64,000 nucleotides of DNA from Streptomyces sp. NBC_00306 (GTDB taxonomy: Bacteria; Actinomycetota; Actinomycetes; Streptomycetales; Streptomycetaceae), in assembly GCF_036169555.1 (NCBI RefSeq), contig NZ_CP108032.1, positions 8,432,001-8,496,000 of the forward strand, given 5' to 3'. The notes beneath the pieces were generated by a model. That model had not been told where the DNA came from. It was given only the letters and a program-made list of their open reading frames with translations, and made no database searches. The translations under genes and the position numbers were made by a program. Position 1 is the stretch's first letter. Every line of letters starts with the position of its first letter. Shown piece after piece: positions 25,633 to 34,993 of this stretch.

Positions 25633-27107
25633 GCGGGCGCCTGACGCCATGTGCCCGCCCAGTGCAGCAGGTTCGCATCGAACCCGGCCCGCTCCAGGCG
25701 GGCCAGCATCGCGGGGGAGGGCGGGGTGCGCGGAACAGCGTGCGTCGCACCCCATGCCGAAGCGGGGCCGAAGACTTCGTTGTAGGCCGGGCGGCCGCCC
25801 TCGCCGACACCGGTGATCTCCCACACGTGGGACACATAGCGCTGCTTGCGCCCACGGCTTTCATGGACGGACAGGAACACGATGACGTGCAGTCCGTTCG
25901 CGATCTGCCGGTAGGCGAGCTGTTCGCTGAAGTTGCCCTGCGCCAGCAGGTACAGCTCGGCGATCCGGTCGAACACGACCCGCGGTTCCGAGGCGTGCAT
26001 CGTGCACAGGTTCCCGCCGCGGCCATTGGTCAACGCCCCCATCAGGGCGGTGATCTCCGGACCGCGGACCTCGCCGACCACGATGCGGGTCAGCGACATC
26101 CGCAGCGCCCGCTGCAGCAGCTCCAGCAGCGTGATCTCACCGGCGGCGCGGCCATCGACGCGTTCGCCGTTGGACTCCCGCGCCTCCATCGGCACCACCT
26201 GCTGGTGGTAGCCGTTCTTGTGCGCCCACAGCTCGAACTCGGTCTCCAGCGTGCCGAACCGCTCGGCGGCGGGGATCTCTTTGAGCAGTGCCCGCAGCAG
26301 CGACGTCTTGCCGGAGTTCTGCTCGCCGACGACCATGACATTCCGCTCGGCGCGTACACACGCCGACAGGAACTCCCGCACCGCGGGGGTGACCGTGCCC
26401 AGACGCTCCATCTGGGCAAGGTCCGCGTCCTTGATCCGGTGGCGGCGGATCGTCACATACGTGCGCTCCCCGGTGACCTCACACAGGGCCTGCAGGCGCG
26501 ACCCGTCCGCAAGCCGCAACGCGACCATGGGGCTGCCGGTGGACAGGGTCCGCTCGCCCTGGCCGCTGTTGCGCGCCAGATCACGCACCAGCTCCTTGAG
26601 CTCCTCCTCCGAGTCCGCGACCGCAGGGGCCTGCACCAGATGCTCGTCGCCGAAGTCGAGGAACACCTGGTCGTGCCCGTTGATGAGGATGTTCTCCACC
26701 CGGTCGTCGTCCAAGTGGCGCTGCAACCGGCCGGCCCGGAACAGCATGTCGAACACCAAGCTGGCCAGCGCCTGCTCCTCACCGCGCGGCACCAGCCTGC
26801 TGGCCTGCGTGGCATCGGCCCACACCGACACCGCCTCGTTGATCAGAGCGCGGGCCCGCTGCTCCCGGGCGCCAGCGTCGGCCAGCGCCGGTGTCGTCTT
26901 ACGTTCCGCAAGCAGCTGCTCGCCCACCTGCCGCTTGATCGCGGCCGCGGCCTGTGCGTCGACCTGAACCTGCGGCATCGACTGCGCCTGCAGCGGGGAG
27001 TTCGCCTGCGGACTGCCCGTCCCACCCGACCTCGGGTGCGGCCCTCGTCCTGCTTGCTGGGGTCCCTGCGGCTTCTGCGGCTGGGGAAATACGGGTTCAG
27101 CGTGCAT
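25629..27107 (-). CDS. TadA/CpaF secretion ATPase
   Basis: A 492-aa secretion ATPase. The Walker A GEQNSGKT is at residues 261-268, the Walker-B-like RIVVGEVRGPE around 341-351, and the TMHAS histidine box around 369-373, all matching CpaF/TadA. A proline/glutamine-rich N-terminus of about 50 residues precedes the N-terminal domain. The gene overlaps the TadZ gene by 11 bases. It powers assembly of the Flp-type pilus. Confidence 0.93.
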   Translation of the reverse strand: MHAEPVFPQPQKPQGPQQAGRGPHPRSGGTGSPQANSPLQAQSMPQVQVDAQAAAAIKRQVGEQLLAERKTTPALADAGAREQRARALINEAVSVWADATQASRLVPRGEEQALASLVFDMLFRAGRLQRHLDDDRVENILINGHDQVFLDFGDEHLVQAPAVADSEEELKELVRDLARNSGQGERTLSTGSPMVALRLADGSRLQALCEVTGERTYVTIRRHRIKDADLAQMERLGTVTPAVREFLSACVRAERNVMVVGEQNSGKTSLLRALLKEIPAAERFGTLETEFELWAHKNGYHQQVVPMEARESNGERVDGRAAGEITLLELLQRALRMSLTRIVVGEVRGPEITALMGALTNGRGGNLCTMHASEPRVVFDRIAELYLLAQGNFSEQLAYRQIANGLHVIVFLSVHESRGRKQRYVSHVWEITGVGEGGRPAYNEVFGPASAWGATHAVPRTPPSPAMLARLERAGFDANLLHWAGTWRQAPA

Positions 27108-27945
27108 GGCCGCTCACCCCCCGCCGGTCATGGAGAGGCGCGGCGATGCGAACGCGCTGTTCGGCCACATGCCGCTGGATGCCGTCCACCGCGGTCCGCG
27201 TGGCGCGCATCAACTCACAGCCTGCGAACCGGCGATCCTCGTGTGCTCCGTCGGAGAGGATCGCGGCTTCCTTCGGCCGGTACGGCAGGGTCGCGATGAC
27301 CGGGATACCCAGCTCTGCCGACACCTCCTGCTGTCCGTACGGGCCTTCGGTGATCAACAGTGCTGCCAGGCCTTTCACACCGGAGCCGGCCCCGCTGTCG
27401 CTGTCGAGGACGGTGCGGAGCATACCGACACGGGCTTTCGCCGCGTGCACACTGCGCAGGGTGCCTCGGACGACCATCAGGACGGCTTCGGCGCGCGCCG
27501 CCAGCACACCGCCGGCACCGAAGGCGCCGCTGCGGCCGAGGTCAATGAGGACGTCGTGCTGGTGCTGTTCGATGCCCGTGAACAGGTCGGCCAACTGCCC
27601 CCAGACGGGGGAGAGGCTGGAGGCCTGGCATGGGTCGGTCAATCCCGGAAGCAGCAGCCGGTTCCGCTCCGCTCCCGGCCGGCTGTCCACGGCGATCAGC
27701 TGGGTCCAGAAGCTGGCCACAAGCTCCTGCCCCTGCCGCCGGGAGGAGACCGCCAGATACCGCAGGCCACGGTCTGCCGGCACCCGGCCCTCCAGGGCTC
27801 CCGACAGGACGGCGCCGCCGTCCGGGTCGCACTCCGCCAGGAGCAGCCGCCAGCCGTCCTCCAGCGGCCAGGTGCGCAGCAGTGCCAGCGCCGTGGCGGT
27901 CACCCCGGGGGAGCCGGGCACTCCGGCCAGTGCGATGACTGCCAT
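27097..27945 (-). CDS. TadZ/CpaE-like ParA-family ATPase
   Basis: A 282-aa MinD/ParA-like protein. The deviant Walker region GVPGSPGVTATALALL lacks the normal lysine at the expected place, as in many TadZ proteins. Further on, HDVLIDLGRSGAFG and LMVVRGTLRSVHAA fit the family, as does GIPVIATLPYRPKEAA. TadZ localises the pilus machinery at the pole. It starts at ATG 27945, sharing one base with the SAF gene stop. Confidence 0.8.
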   Translation of the reverse strand: MAVIALAGVPGSPGVTATALALLRTWPLEDGWRLLLAECDPDGGAVLSGALEGRVPADRGLRYLAVSSRRQGQELVASFWTQLIAVDSRPGAERNRLLLPGLTDPCQASSLSPVWGQLADLFTGIEQHQHDVLIDLGRSGAFGAGGVLAARAEAVLMVVRGTLRSVHAAKARVGMLRTVLDSDSGAGSGVKGLAALLITEGPYGQQEVSAELGIPVIATLPYRPKEAAILSDGAHEDRRFAGCELMRATRTAVDGIQRHVAEQRVRIAAPLHDRRGVSGHAR

Positions 27946-28688
27946 CAGGACTTCCCTCCCGGCTCAACCACCAGCGCGATGCGTCCCGTTGCGGCCTGCG
28001 CCGCCAGCCCGGGACCCTGCGCCTGGGGGACCGCCACATCGACCACCACATCACCGGTCGCCTGCTGCGGCTCCCCGACGCGGACGACCCGCGCCGACAC
28101 GGCCGTCGGCGCCTGCGGCGCGGTGCCGCCATCGGCATCCGGCCCGGGGTCTGCGGAGCTCCGGTCTGCGGCACCGTCGGCCGGTGTGTACACCACGAGG
28201 ACCCGGTCACCCGCCGACAGCCGCGTCGCCGGCAGCCGGTCGGGCTTCAGCCCGATACCGACCAGCTGCTCCCCGTCCTGCACCAACGACCGGTCCGTCA
28301 CCTGGCCGCGGGACAGCAGCGCGCCGGGCACCAGGGCGACCGCAGCCCGTTTCCCCACCACCTTGTCCCGCTCGCCGGCCGGGAACGGCTTGAGCGCCGG
28401 ATCGAGGGACACCGATGCGTCGGTGAGGTCCGACTCGTCGATGACGTCACCCGCGGCCACGCTCTGCGTCACGGCGAGAACGGGCATGCGCTCGCCGGTC
28501 TTCTGCCAGGCCAGGAACCCGCCCGCGCCGCCCGCCGCAATCAGGGCCGCGGCCAGCACAGCCATCCCCGGCCGGCGCCGACGCGCACGGAACGACACCG
28601 CCGCAGCTGTGTGGGGGGCGGACGTACCGGGCTCACGTTGCTGCTGGGCCGGGGACAGGGCGGGGGAGGCGGGGGCCGTCTTGCTCAC
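27945..28688 (-). CDS. SAF-domain CpaB/RcpC-like protein
   Basis: A 247-aa protein with an N-terminal membrane helix (MAVLAAALIAAGGAGGFLAW) and an SAF domain (VLAVTQSVAAGDVIDESDLT, GALLSRGQVTD), as in CpaB/RcpC of Flp pilus loci. GTG 28688 overlaps the stop of the fused ORF upstream. A truncated second copy of its N-terminal part lies at 30507-30827. It probably lines the exit path for the pilus. Confidence 0.85.
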   Translation of the reverse strand: MSKTAPASPALSPAQQQREPGTSAPHTAAAVSFRARRRRPGMAVLAAALIAAGGAGGFLAWQKTGERMPVLAVTQSVAAGDVIDESDLTDASVSLDPALKPFPAGERDKVVGKRAAVALVPGALLSRGQVTDRSLVQDGEQLVGIGLKPDRLPATRLSAGDRVLVVYTPADGAADRSSADPGPDADGGTAPQAPTAVSARVVRVGEPQQATGDVVVDVAVPQAQGPGLAAQAATGRIALVVEPGGKS

Positions 28689-29336
28689 AGTGATGGTCCT
28701 TCCTGATCTAGCGGCCGACGGCCTGCAGCTCGCGGACCGGGACCTGCACCTGAGTGGACCGGGCCTCGGTCAACTAGCCCCCAGCCCCGCCGTTCACGGT
28801 GCAGTCGATGCGCCAGGTAGAGGTGGCCGAGACGGTGAACCGCTCCCGGACCAGGTTGGCGGAAGTGCGGGCGTAGACGTGACCGCAGTCCGGAGCCGGC
28901 CGCGTCCCCGTCCCTGTTCGGTAGGCCGTGCTCGGGCCTCACGGTCGGCTCGTGACCGAGGGTGCCGCGGATGACGGTGCCGTGCTTGCGCATGTGCGCC
29001 AGGTCGGCCTCGAAAAGGCTCAACGCATTCAGCACCGCGTACTTCTTCAACTGCGTGCCTGCGGGGTTCGCCTTGCGATAGGCCTTCATCTGCGCGGCCC
29101 ACATGGCCTCGTACGTCTTGCGCACCAGGACCTTTTGCGGCATCTGCGGATCGGTGTTCGGCTCCGACGTCAGCGACGGTGAGGGCGAACGGGACGGAGC
29201 CGCCGCACCCGAGGCAGCAGGTGCAGCAGTGCCGTCACCGCTGCACCCCGACACGATCAGGAGCACGCCCAGCCCAACAGGCGCGCCCCCCACGCGGTGT
29301 CGTCCCCGCAACGCTGCATGTCGGACTGCTGGTGAC
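28685..29336 (-). pseudogene. Fused remnant of a lipoprotein gene and a secreted-protein gene (copy 1)
   Basis: From GTG 29336 the first part matches the lipoprotein encoded at 31704-32321 (lipobox LLIVSGC, then KVLVRKTYEAMWAAQMKAYR and KYAVLNALSLFEADLAHMRK). Near 28925 it jumps into sequence matching the end of the second gene (30847-31710), but in the wrong frame. The deletion, about 860 bases relative to copy 2, removes the end of one gene and most of the next. Product function is probably lost, although the N-terminal lipoprotein domain could still be exported. Confidence 0.7.
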
Positions 29337-29931
29337 ACAGTGCCTCCCCAAGGGCGTGTGCCGACCCGGCGCCCCCTTGGTTCACTGAGCTCGGGGGCAG
29401 CCCAAGGCGCGGCCTGGTCGATGTGATCACCGTAGGGACGCGACGTGCATCGCGGTATTGCAAACCTGCACAGGCGAAGGCACAGCAACCTGCATACCTG
29501 CACAGTCGCGGCCGGGGCGCCGATTGGTCCAGAGTGTTACCGACCGAGGCGATGACCGCCAGGACGCGCGCCCGCGAGCGGAATCGGTGACGGTGCTCCA
29601 CTCACCGGTCGCCAAGTGCGTGCAGCGTCGGAAGGACGATGCTGGCTTGCACGAATGCAGAACTGGCCACGTAGAAACTCGTGGCCGATTTTGATTGTCG
29701 GGGACACGCAGATGGGCTTACGCTGCCGAGGCCGATCTGATCTTCCCAGGTTCGGCGCTTTCCTGATGGGTCTGGGGAGGCCCTCGGGTTGGGGAGGGTG
29801 TGTCTGTGCGTGCTCTGAGGGTCAGACGCTCGGCGATCATTCCACGGATCCGGATCGACCCGGTTGCGTTTGGCGGCGCCGCGCATGGTCAAACGAACTG
29901 CCGACTTCTTCGGTGCCAGGAGGAAATACCT
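29337..29931. other. Gene-free stretch upstream of the low-GC lipoprotein
   Basis: About 595 bases. The first part (to about 29510) is the duplicated leader of copy 1, matching 32322-32490. The rest has no convincing gene; AGGAGG at 29918-29923 belongs to the plus-strand gene that follows. Confidence 0.6.
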
Positions 29932-30381
29932 ATGGTCATTGGGTGCCCTGTAATTGGTCAGATTGTTTTCCGGTGTACCGTAAGTGCGGCTGTGATAGCT
30001 CTGGCAAGTGGCATGTTGGGTTGCGCCGCTCTTGAGGATACTCCCGAAAGATTTCCCGAAGATCGGACAGTTGAAAAGACCTCACTAGTTCGGGAGTGGG
30101 AGGCGGGGTCGGCCACGCTAAGTTTGGGAAGTGATTCAAAATTTGACACTGTCGCTCTAAGTTCAACCTATTATGATTGCCCTTCGGGAGAGGCTGGCGT
30201 AAATGACAAGAGTGGAAGTGGGACGTGGAAGGCAGTCGATTCGGATAGTGCAACTGAGGTCTATCTGAATTTCAATAGCGGCTGCTATACGAAATTTTGG
30301 GTAGGGGAAGCTGATGGGAAAGTTGTTCTGTGGAATTTCTTCGAGGAGCGCTCTGGGGATGCGCTTTTGAAGCTCGAATGA
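29932..30381 (+). CDS. Low-GC lipoprotein
   Basis: A 149-aa predicted lipoprotein. AGGAGG lies 8 bases before ATG 29932; the signal (VFRCTVSAAVIALASG) is followed by a lipobox-like MLGCAA. The mature part is acidic with a central YYDC and CYTKFWVGEADGKVVLWNFF. Base composition is much lower in GC than all surrounding genes, and it is on the opposite strand, so it is an insertion into the duplicated Tad region. Function unknown. The clean ribosome site argues it is expressed. Confidence 0.75.
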   Translation: MVIGCPVIGQIVFRCTVSAAVIALASGMLGCAALEDTPERFPEDRTVEKTSLVREWEAGSATLSLGSDSKFDTVALSSTYYDCPSGEAGVNDKSGSGTWKAVDSDSATEVYLNFNSGCYTKFWVGEADGKVVLWNFFEERSGDALLKLE

Positions 30382-30419
30382 TCCGCAATGATTCGCTGGG
30401 GCATCGGTAACCGCTGATC

Positions 30420-30506
30420 GCTCGCCGCGGCACCGGGCACGGATCCGGGCTGGGCGCCAAACGCTGGGTCGTGGAGCGCGCGTTCGCACACCTGCACTGG
30501 TTCCGC
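30420..30506 (+). pseudogene. C-terminal fragment of an IS5-type transposase
   Basis: The frame reads GTGHGSGLGAKRWVVERAFA, then HLHWFR, the conserved C-terminal stretch of IS5-family DDE transposases; the E of VVER is the catalytic glutamate. Only about 29 codons survive. It sits exactly at the junction between the low-GC insert and the duplicated SAF segment, so the element probably drove the rearrangement. Confidence 0.75.
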
Positions 30507-30827
30507 TCACCGGGGCGGGGAACGGCTTGAGGGCTCCGGATCGAGGGACACGGAGGTGTCGGTGAGGTCCGACTCCTCGATGACGTCACCCGCGTTCCCG
30601 ATCTGTGCGACGGCGAGAACGGGCGTGCGCTCGCCGGTCTTCTGCCAGGTGAGGAACCCGCCCGCCGCCTGCCGCAATGAGGGCGGCGGCCAGCACAGCC
30701 ATCCCGGGACGGCGCCGACGCGCACTGAAGGACACCACTGCCGCCGCTGTGTGGGGGTGGGCGTCCCGGGCTCACGTTGCCGCTGGGCCGGGGACGCGGT
30801 GGGGGAGGCGGGGGCCGTCTTGCTCAC
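30507..30827 (-). pseudogene. Truncated second copy of the SAF-domain gene
   Basis: About 106 residues matching the N-terminal part of the 27945-28688 protein (start MSKTAPASP, membrane helix, then FLTWQKTGERTPVLAVAQ and VIEESDLTDTSVSLDPEP), ending abruptly at the transposase fragment. A frameshift and divergence are visible inside. It marks the broken end of the ancestral Tad operon copy. Confidence 0.75.
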
Positions 30828-30846
30828 AGTGGTGGTCCTTCCTGAT

Positions 30847-31710
30847 CTAGCGGCCGACGGCCTGCAGCTCGCGGACCGGGACCTGCATCTGCGTGGACCG
30901 GGTCTCGGTCAACTGGCCTCCGGCCCCTCCGTTCACGGTCCAGTCGATGCGCCAGGTAGAGGTGGCCGAGACGGTGAACCGCTCCCGGACCCGGTTGGCG
31001 GAAGTGCGGGCGTAGATGTGGCCGCAGTCCGGGGACTCCTTCATGCCTAACCCCGACGAGTAGGCCGTGCCCGGCCCATGGCAGGTGACCGTCGTCCCGT
31101 CGCCCATCGACCACCGGATCGACGTCACGCGCGCGGTCGCCGACACGGTCACCGCACCAGCGGTCACGCTCTCGCTCACCGGCCCGTACCTGGTGGGGGG
31201 CTCCTGGTTGACCCACATCCACACCGGCACCCCCACCGTGTACCGGCCGGCCGGACGAGGACTGGCCACCGAAGGCCCCTGCAGCTTCATCGCGTCCACC
31301 GCCCGCTGCGCCAGAACCTCGGGGTCGACAGCGGCAGCGGGCGGGGCGGCGCCGTTCGGCAGCCACACCACCCCGGTGCGCAGGTCGTCGCACACCACCC
31401 GGTAGATCGAGCCTTCACCGGGATTGCGCCCTGGCCACGCCAGATTCTCCGGCGGCGGCTGCGGATCCGCCTTCTCATAGGTGCACTTCGGTCCCGACGA
31501 CGCACCCGTTGCGCTGCCGCCGGCCGGGCCGGTCCGGTTCCCGCCCCCGCTTCCGGGGGATCCAGGGTCTTGTGCGCACAGCGTCACCGACACCATCGAG
31601 CCCTCGCAGGTGCCGTCGTTGCCCACCGTGGGACCGTCGTCGTTGGCGACAGCGGGCTGCACCAGGAAGCCGGTGACCAGGAGCGCGACAGCGGCCGCCG
31701 GCCTCAGCAC
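30847..31710 (-). CDS. Secreted protein of the Tad locus (copy 2, intact)
   Basis: A 287-aa exported protein from GTG 31710. GGGGAG lies 5 bases upstream, and the start overlaps the lipoprotein stop by 7 bases. The signal (VLRPAAAVALLVTGFLVQPAVA) precedes a mature protein with four cysteines and a PKD-like beta segment (SIRWSMGDGTTVTCHGPGTA, VRERFTVSATSTWRIDWTVN). Function unknown. Its remnant in copy 1 confirms it is a normal member of the locus, probably a wall or pilus accessory protein. Confidence 0.7.
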   Translation of the reverse strand: MLRPAAAVALLVTGFLVQPAVANDDGPTVGNDGTCEGSMVSVTLCAQDPGSPGSGGGNRTGPAGGSATGASSGPKCTYEKADPQPPPENLAWPGRNPGEGSIYRVVCDDLRTGVVWLPNGAAPPAAAVDPEVLAQRAVDAMKLQGPSVASPRPAGRYTVGVPVWMWVNQEPPTRYGPVSESVTAGAVTVSATARVTSIRWSMGDGTTVTCHGPGTAYSSGLGMKESPDCGHIYARTSANRVRERFTVSATSTWRIDWTVNGGAGGQLTETRSTQMQVPVRELQAVGR

Positions 31711-32321
31711 GCCTGCTCCCCGTGGGTCTTGTAGGTGGTGATGACCCAACGGCCCTCCCACCGCTCCGCCGTAGCGGTCGCGCGGTAGCGCAGTGGCTGC
31801 CCCTTCGGGAGCGGTATGACCGCGCCGGTCTTGACCTTGATCGTGGTCCACTTCGACAGATCAGCGCAGTCGGACACCGTGGCGCTTGGCGGCTTCGCCA
31901 CCATGTTCAGGGCAGTCACGGTCGACTCATGTCCCAACGTGCCGCGGATGACGGTGCCGTGCTTGCGCATGTGCGCCAGATCGGCCTCGAACAGACTCAA
32001 CGCGTTCAGCACCGCGTACTGCTTCAACTGCGTGCCTGCGGGATTCGCCTTGCGATAGGCCTTCATCTGCTCGGCCCACATCGCCTCGTACGTCTTGCGC
32101 ACCAGGACCTTCTGCGACACCTGCGGATCTGTCGGCTCCGACGTCTGCGACAGAGAAGGCGAAGCAGTCGGAGACTGCGCGCCCGAGGCGTCTGGTGCAG
32201 CGGCGCCGTCCCCGCTGCACCCCGACACGACCAAGAGCACGCCCAGCCCAACTACCGCGCCCCTCACGCGGTGTCGTCCACTCAGAGCTCCATGCCGGAC
32301 ACGCTGGACTGCTGGTGACAC
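31704..32321 (-). CDS. Lipoprotein of the Tad locus (copy 2, intact)
   Basis: A 205-aa lipoprotein starting at GTG 32321, chosen because GGGGAGG lies just upstream. The signal VVGLGVLLVVSGC ends in a lipobox. After a serine/threonine-rich linker comes a helical region (LVRKTYEAMWAEQMKAYRKA) and a C-terminal beta-rich part (LRYRATATAERWEGRWVITT). It is the first gene of the Tad operon copy 2. Its role is not known; surface anchoring is inferred. Confidence 0.75.
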   Translation of the reverse strand: MSPAVQRVRHGALSGRHRVRGAVVGLGVLLVVSGCSGDGAAAPDASGAQSPTASPSLSQTSEPTDPQVSQKVLVRKTYEAMWAEQMKAYRKANPAGTQLKQYAVLNALSLFEADLAHMRKHGTVIRGTLGHESTVTALNMVAKPPSATVSDCADLSKWTTIKVKTGAVIPLPKGQPLRYRATATAERWEGRWVITTYKTHGEQAC

Positions 32322-32500
32322 AGTGCCTCCCCAAGGGCGTGTGCCGAGCAGGCGCCCCCTCGGTTCACTGAGCAGGGGGCAGCCCAAGCGGCCTCGTCGA
32401 TGTGATCACCGTAGGGACGCAGCCGGATCTGCGGTATTACAAACCTGCACAGGCGAAGGCACAGCAACCAGCACATGTGCACAGGTGGTTATGACCCGCT

Positions 32501-32556
32501 CAGGTCAGGCGCGGCGTTTCTCCATGCCACGGACACGCTCGATGCGGCTGACCTGA
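32501..32556. repeat. Inverted repeat CAGGTCAG / CTGACCTG
   Basis: CAGGTCAG (32501-32508) and CTGACCTG (32548-32555) flank 39 bases between the Tad lipoprotein and the XRE gene. They may be an operator for the adjacent regulator or part of a terminator. Confidence 0.35.
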
Positions 32557-32607
32557 CAGCAGCGGCCCAACAGAAGCCCTTGACTCGGCAAAAGGGACTC
32601 CACCCAC

Positions 32608-33480
32608 TCAACGCTGGCGTGCTGCGTTGACGTGTGACTGGACGGCGTCGCTGATGAAGTCACGGGTTCTGTCGGGGTTGAGGGCGTGGGCCTGGAGGTG
32701 GTCGTACATCATGCTGTAGTGCTGCACGTCGGACGGTTTCTCCAGGTAGAGGTCACTGGTGAACCGTTCCAGGTGCACCACACCCGGGTCGGCGCTGTCG
32801 TCGAACTGCAGGATGGAGAACTGTCCTGTCATGCCGGGATGGGCGCCGGCAGTGTAGGGGATGACCTGGACATTGATGTGCGGCTCAGCGGCGCGTGCGT
32901 TGAGGTGCTCCAGTTGTTCACGCATGAGGTGCGGACTGCCGACGACGCGACGCAGTGCCGATTCATCCAGGACGAGCCACAGACGCAGTGGACAGGCTGG
33001 GTCGTGGATCCGACGCTGTCGGTGCAACTGTACCTTGAGGCGCGTGGCAGCCTGTTCGGCGGTGAGCTGGGGGACCGTTGCCTTGATGACTGCCTGGGCG
33101 TAGGCGGGAGTCTGTAGCAGATCGGGGATCGCCAGAGACTGGTAGGTGTGGAGGGAGGTGGCGTCCGTCTCCAGGCCGATATAGACCCCTTGTGGGATGT
33201 CGCCGTACGCACGCCACCAGCCCTGGTGCGAGGATTCCTTGGCCATCTGCATCAGATATGCGACGACCTGCTGGTCCGCTACTCCGTAGAGCTCGCACAG
33301 ATCGCGCACATCACGAGGTCTGATGGCGCGGCGGCCGTTCTCCATGTGACTGATCTTTGGCTGGGAGACCAAGAGCCGCTCCGCTACTTCTGTGCCCTTC
33401 AGCCCACTGGTCATGCGGAGCCGACGGAGCTCGGCTCCCAGGCGGCGCTTTCTGGCGGTGGGATTGCTGTTTGCAACCAC
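32608..33480 (-). CDS. XRE-family regulator with DUF5753
   Basis: A 290-aa Scr1-type regulator: an N-terminal HTH (LRRLRMTSGLKGTEVAERLL, VSQPKISHMENGRRAI) and the DUF5753 domain (YIGLETDATSLHTYQSLAIPDLLQTPAYAQ...LVLDESALRR...). Streptomyces has many of these, usually with a DUF397 partner. None is visible here, as the downstream stretch toward 32322 holds no such gene. Its position between the Tad and T4SS operons makes it a candidate regulator of one or both. Confidence 0.88.
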   Translation of the reverse strand: MVANSNPTARKRRLGAELRRLRMTSGLKGTEVAERLLVSQPKISHMENGRRAIRPRDVRDLCELYGVADQQVVAYLMQMAKESSHQGWWRAYGDIPQGVYIGLETDATSLHTYQSLAIPDLLQTPAYAQAVIKATVPQLTAEQAATRLKVQLHRQRRIHDPACPLRLWLVLDESALRRVVGSPHLMREQLEHLNARAAEPHINVQVIPYTAGAHPGMTGQFSILQFDDSADPGVVHLERFTSDLYLEKPSDVQHYSMMYDHLQAHALNPDRTRDFISDAVQSHVNAARQR

Positions 33481-34045
33481 GGGGGGTACACCTCCGGCCC
33501 CAAGTCACTGATCCAGAGTGCAGATTGCCATGGCACGGCGCTTGCCGACCGAACGCCGTGCCGTCGTACTCACGGGCAGCCGAAAACGGACAGTTCTACT
33601 GTCGTATCTTCGAAAACGGTCGACGGGCCGGACGGCAGCCGCGAGTGTCCACCTTTCGTCTTGCAGTAGGGCACCGCACTGGCGATTGCGTGATCCTGCT
33701 CGGTGTGACTCCAAGCTGGGTGATCAACGGCGACATGCCTACTGGCATGCTGCGCCAAACGACGCGGCAGACATGAGTGGTGGCCTCCTTGATCATCGCT
33801 CGAACCGCGGAAGCGCTCCACCCCGTCGACAAGGTCTCTGACATCCATGGCTGACATCAACGACCCCGGACAGCGATGTACACCACCGCCCTTGTTCTGC
33901 GGTGGCGGTCGCGGGCAAATGCTTCGGATATCTCGCTCACGGTGGGGACTTGGACGGTGCGTCGGCAGGAGGTCGCGTCGGCCATCTCGTTGGACAGGGC
34001 TACCGGGATGCGTGCCTACAAACTGAACACTCCGCGGACGGCGCC
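33481..34045. other. Gene-free stretch with a coding-like fragment
   Basis: About 565 bases with no gene I can support. One minus-strand stretch near 33900-34020 has coding-like codon use (ALSNEMADAT..., VSEISEAFARDRHRR) but no start and no recognised domain. It may be the end of a lost gene. Confidence 0.4.
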
Positions 34046-34993
34046 CTACAGCTCCATCCAGGACCGCCTGTCAGCTTCTCCGGAGAGTGGTGTCCACACC
34101 GGTCTGGTCGGGCCGTGCTGTTCGAGTTCTTCGAGAACGGCGGCGCCGAGTTGGACGTGTCCGGCGAGCTGGTTGACGAGTGGATGGGCAGCGGTCATGG
34201 CGCGGAGGTCCTCGATCCGGCGCCGGAGGGAATCCTCGGGTGCTCCAGTGAGGATGAACAGGATGCGGGGGAAGCGGGGGTAGAAGCGCTGCCAGGCGAG
34301 CATGGCGGCCTGGTCGGCGACGGTGCCGCGCCGTCCGACTGGCTGTGGGGTGTAGTCGTGGAAGCGGGCGTAGGAGATCAGCTTTGCCGCCAGACGCTCG
34401 GAGGACATGGTGCCCCGGTCGACCTCGACGAACGCTCGGTACTGCAGACGGTCTGGCTCGACGGAGGTGTAGTGCATGACGGCGTCGGCGATGAGTTTGT
34501 CCTCGCCTCCGGTGTCGGGGAGCCGGTGACCGATCTCGGGCACCCAGTCCAGCGAGCCGTACTCGTCACCGCGGCGGCGGGCGTCGTGGAGGAATGCGAG
34601 ATGGCTGCGGACGACGGTCAGCGTGTGCGCAGCTCTCAGGGAGGCCTCTGTGGGGCTTCCCAGAGCAGGGACCCGTCGCCCGCGGAGCTCGGGCCAGCTA
34701 CTGGTGGCCCGTACGCCGCGCAGGGTGAGGAACCAGGCACGGGTCCGTCCGACGGGGAGCTCGGCATACGAGACCAGTTGGGCTTCGCGCAGGGTGTTCA
34801 GCACGCCTGATGTGAACTGCCGCGTGCTTCCCGGGCTCAGCAGTTGCTGCATCTGCAGCGTGGTGACCAGCCTGTGCTGCGCGAGCAGTGCCATCGCGCG
34901 GTGGACTGCTGTCTCCTCCGAGCTCGGCTGCACTTCACCGGTGGGGTCACTGGATCGAGCCGTGGCCTGCGTGTCTTCAAGTGGGGTGGTCAC
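34046..34993 (-). CDS. Replication-relaxation family protein
   Basis: A 315-aa protein of the Replic_Relax type. The N-terminal winged-helix (HRLVTTLQMQQLLSPGSTRQ, TLREAQLVSYAELPVGRTRA) is followed by the nuclease-like core (DAVMHYTSVEPDRLQYRAFV, EVDRGTMSSERLAAKL). It is the last gene of the T4SS operon, starting at GTG 34993 overlapping the coupling-ATPase stop (GTGA). Members accompany conjugative elements and phages in Gram-positives and probably act on DNA at replication or transfer origins. Confidence 0.85.
   Translation of the reverse strand: MTTPLEDTQATARSSDPTGEVQPSSEETAVHRAMALLAQHRLVTTLQMQQLLSPGSTRQFTSGVLNTLREAQLVSYAELPVGRTRAWFLTLRGVRATSSWPELRGRRVPALGSPTEASLRAAHTLTVVRSHLAFLHDARRRGDEYGSLDWVPEIGHRLPDTGGEDKLIADAVMHYTSVEPDRLQYRAFVEVDRGTMSSERLAAKLISYARFHDYTPQPVGRRGTVADQAAMLAWQRFYPRFPRILFILTGAPEDSLRRRIEDLRAMTAAHPLVNQLAGHVQLGAAVLEELEQHGPTRPVWTPLSGEADRRSWMEL

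Noticed and set aside
30507..30827. SAF-like frame as an intact small gene
   Set aside because: It matches only the N-terminal third of the full gene at 27945-28688 and ends at the transposase scar, so it is a truncated duplicate.
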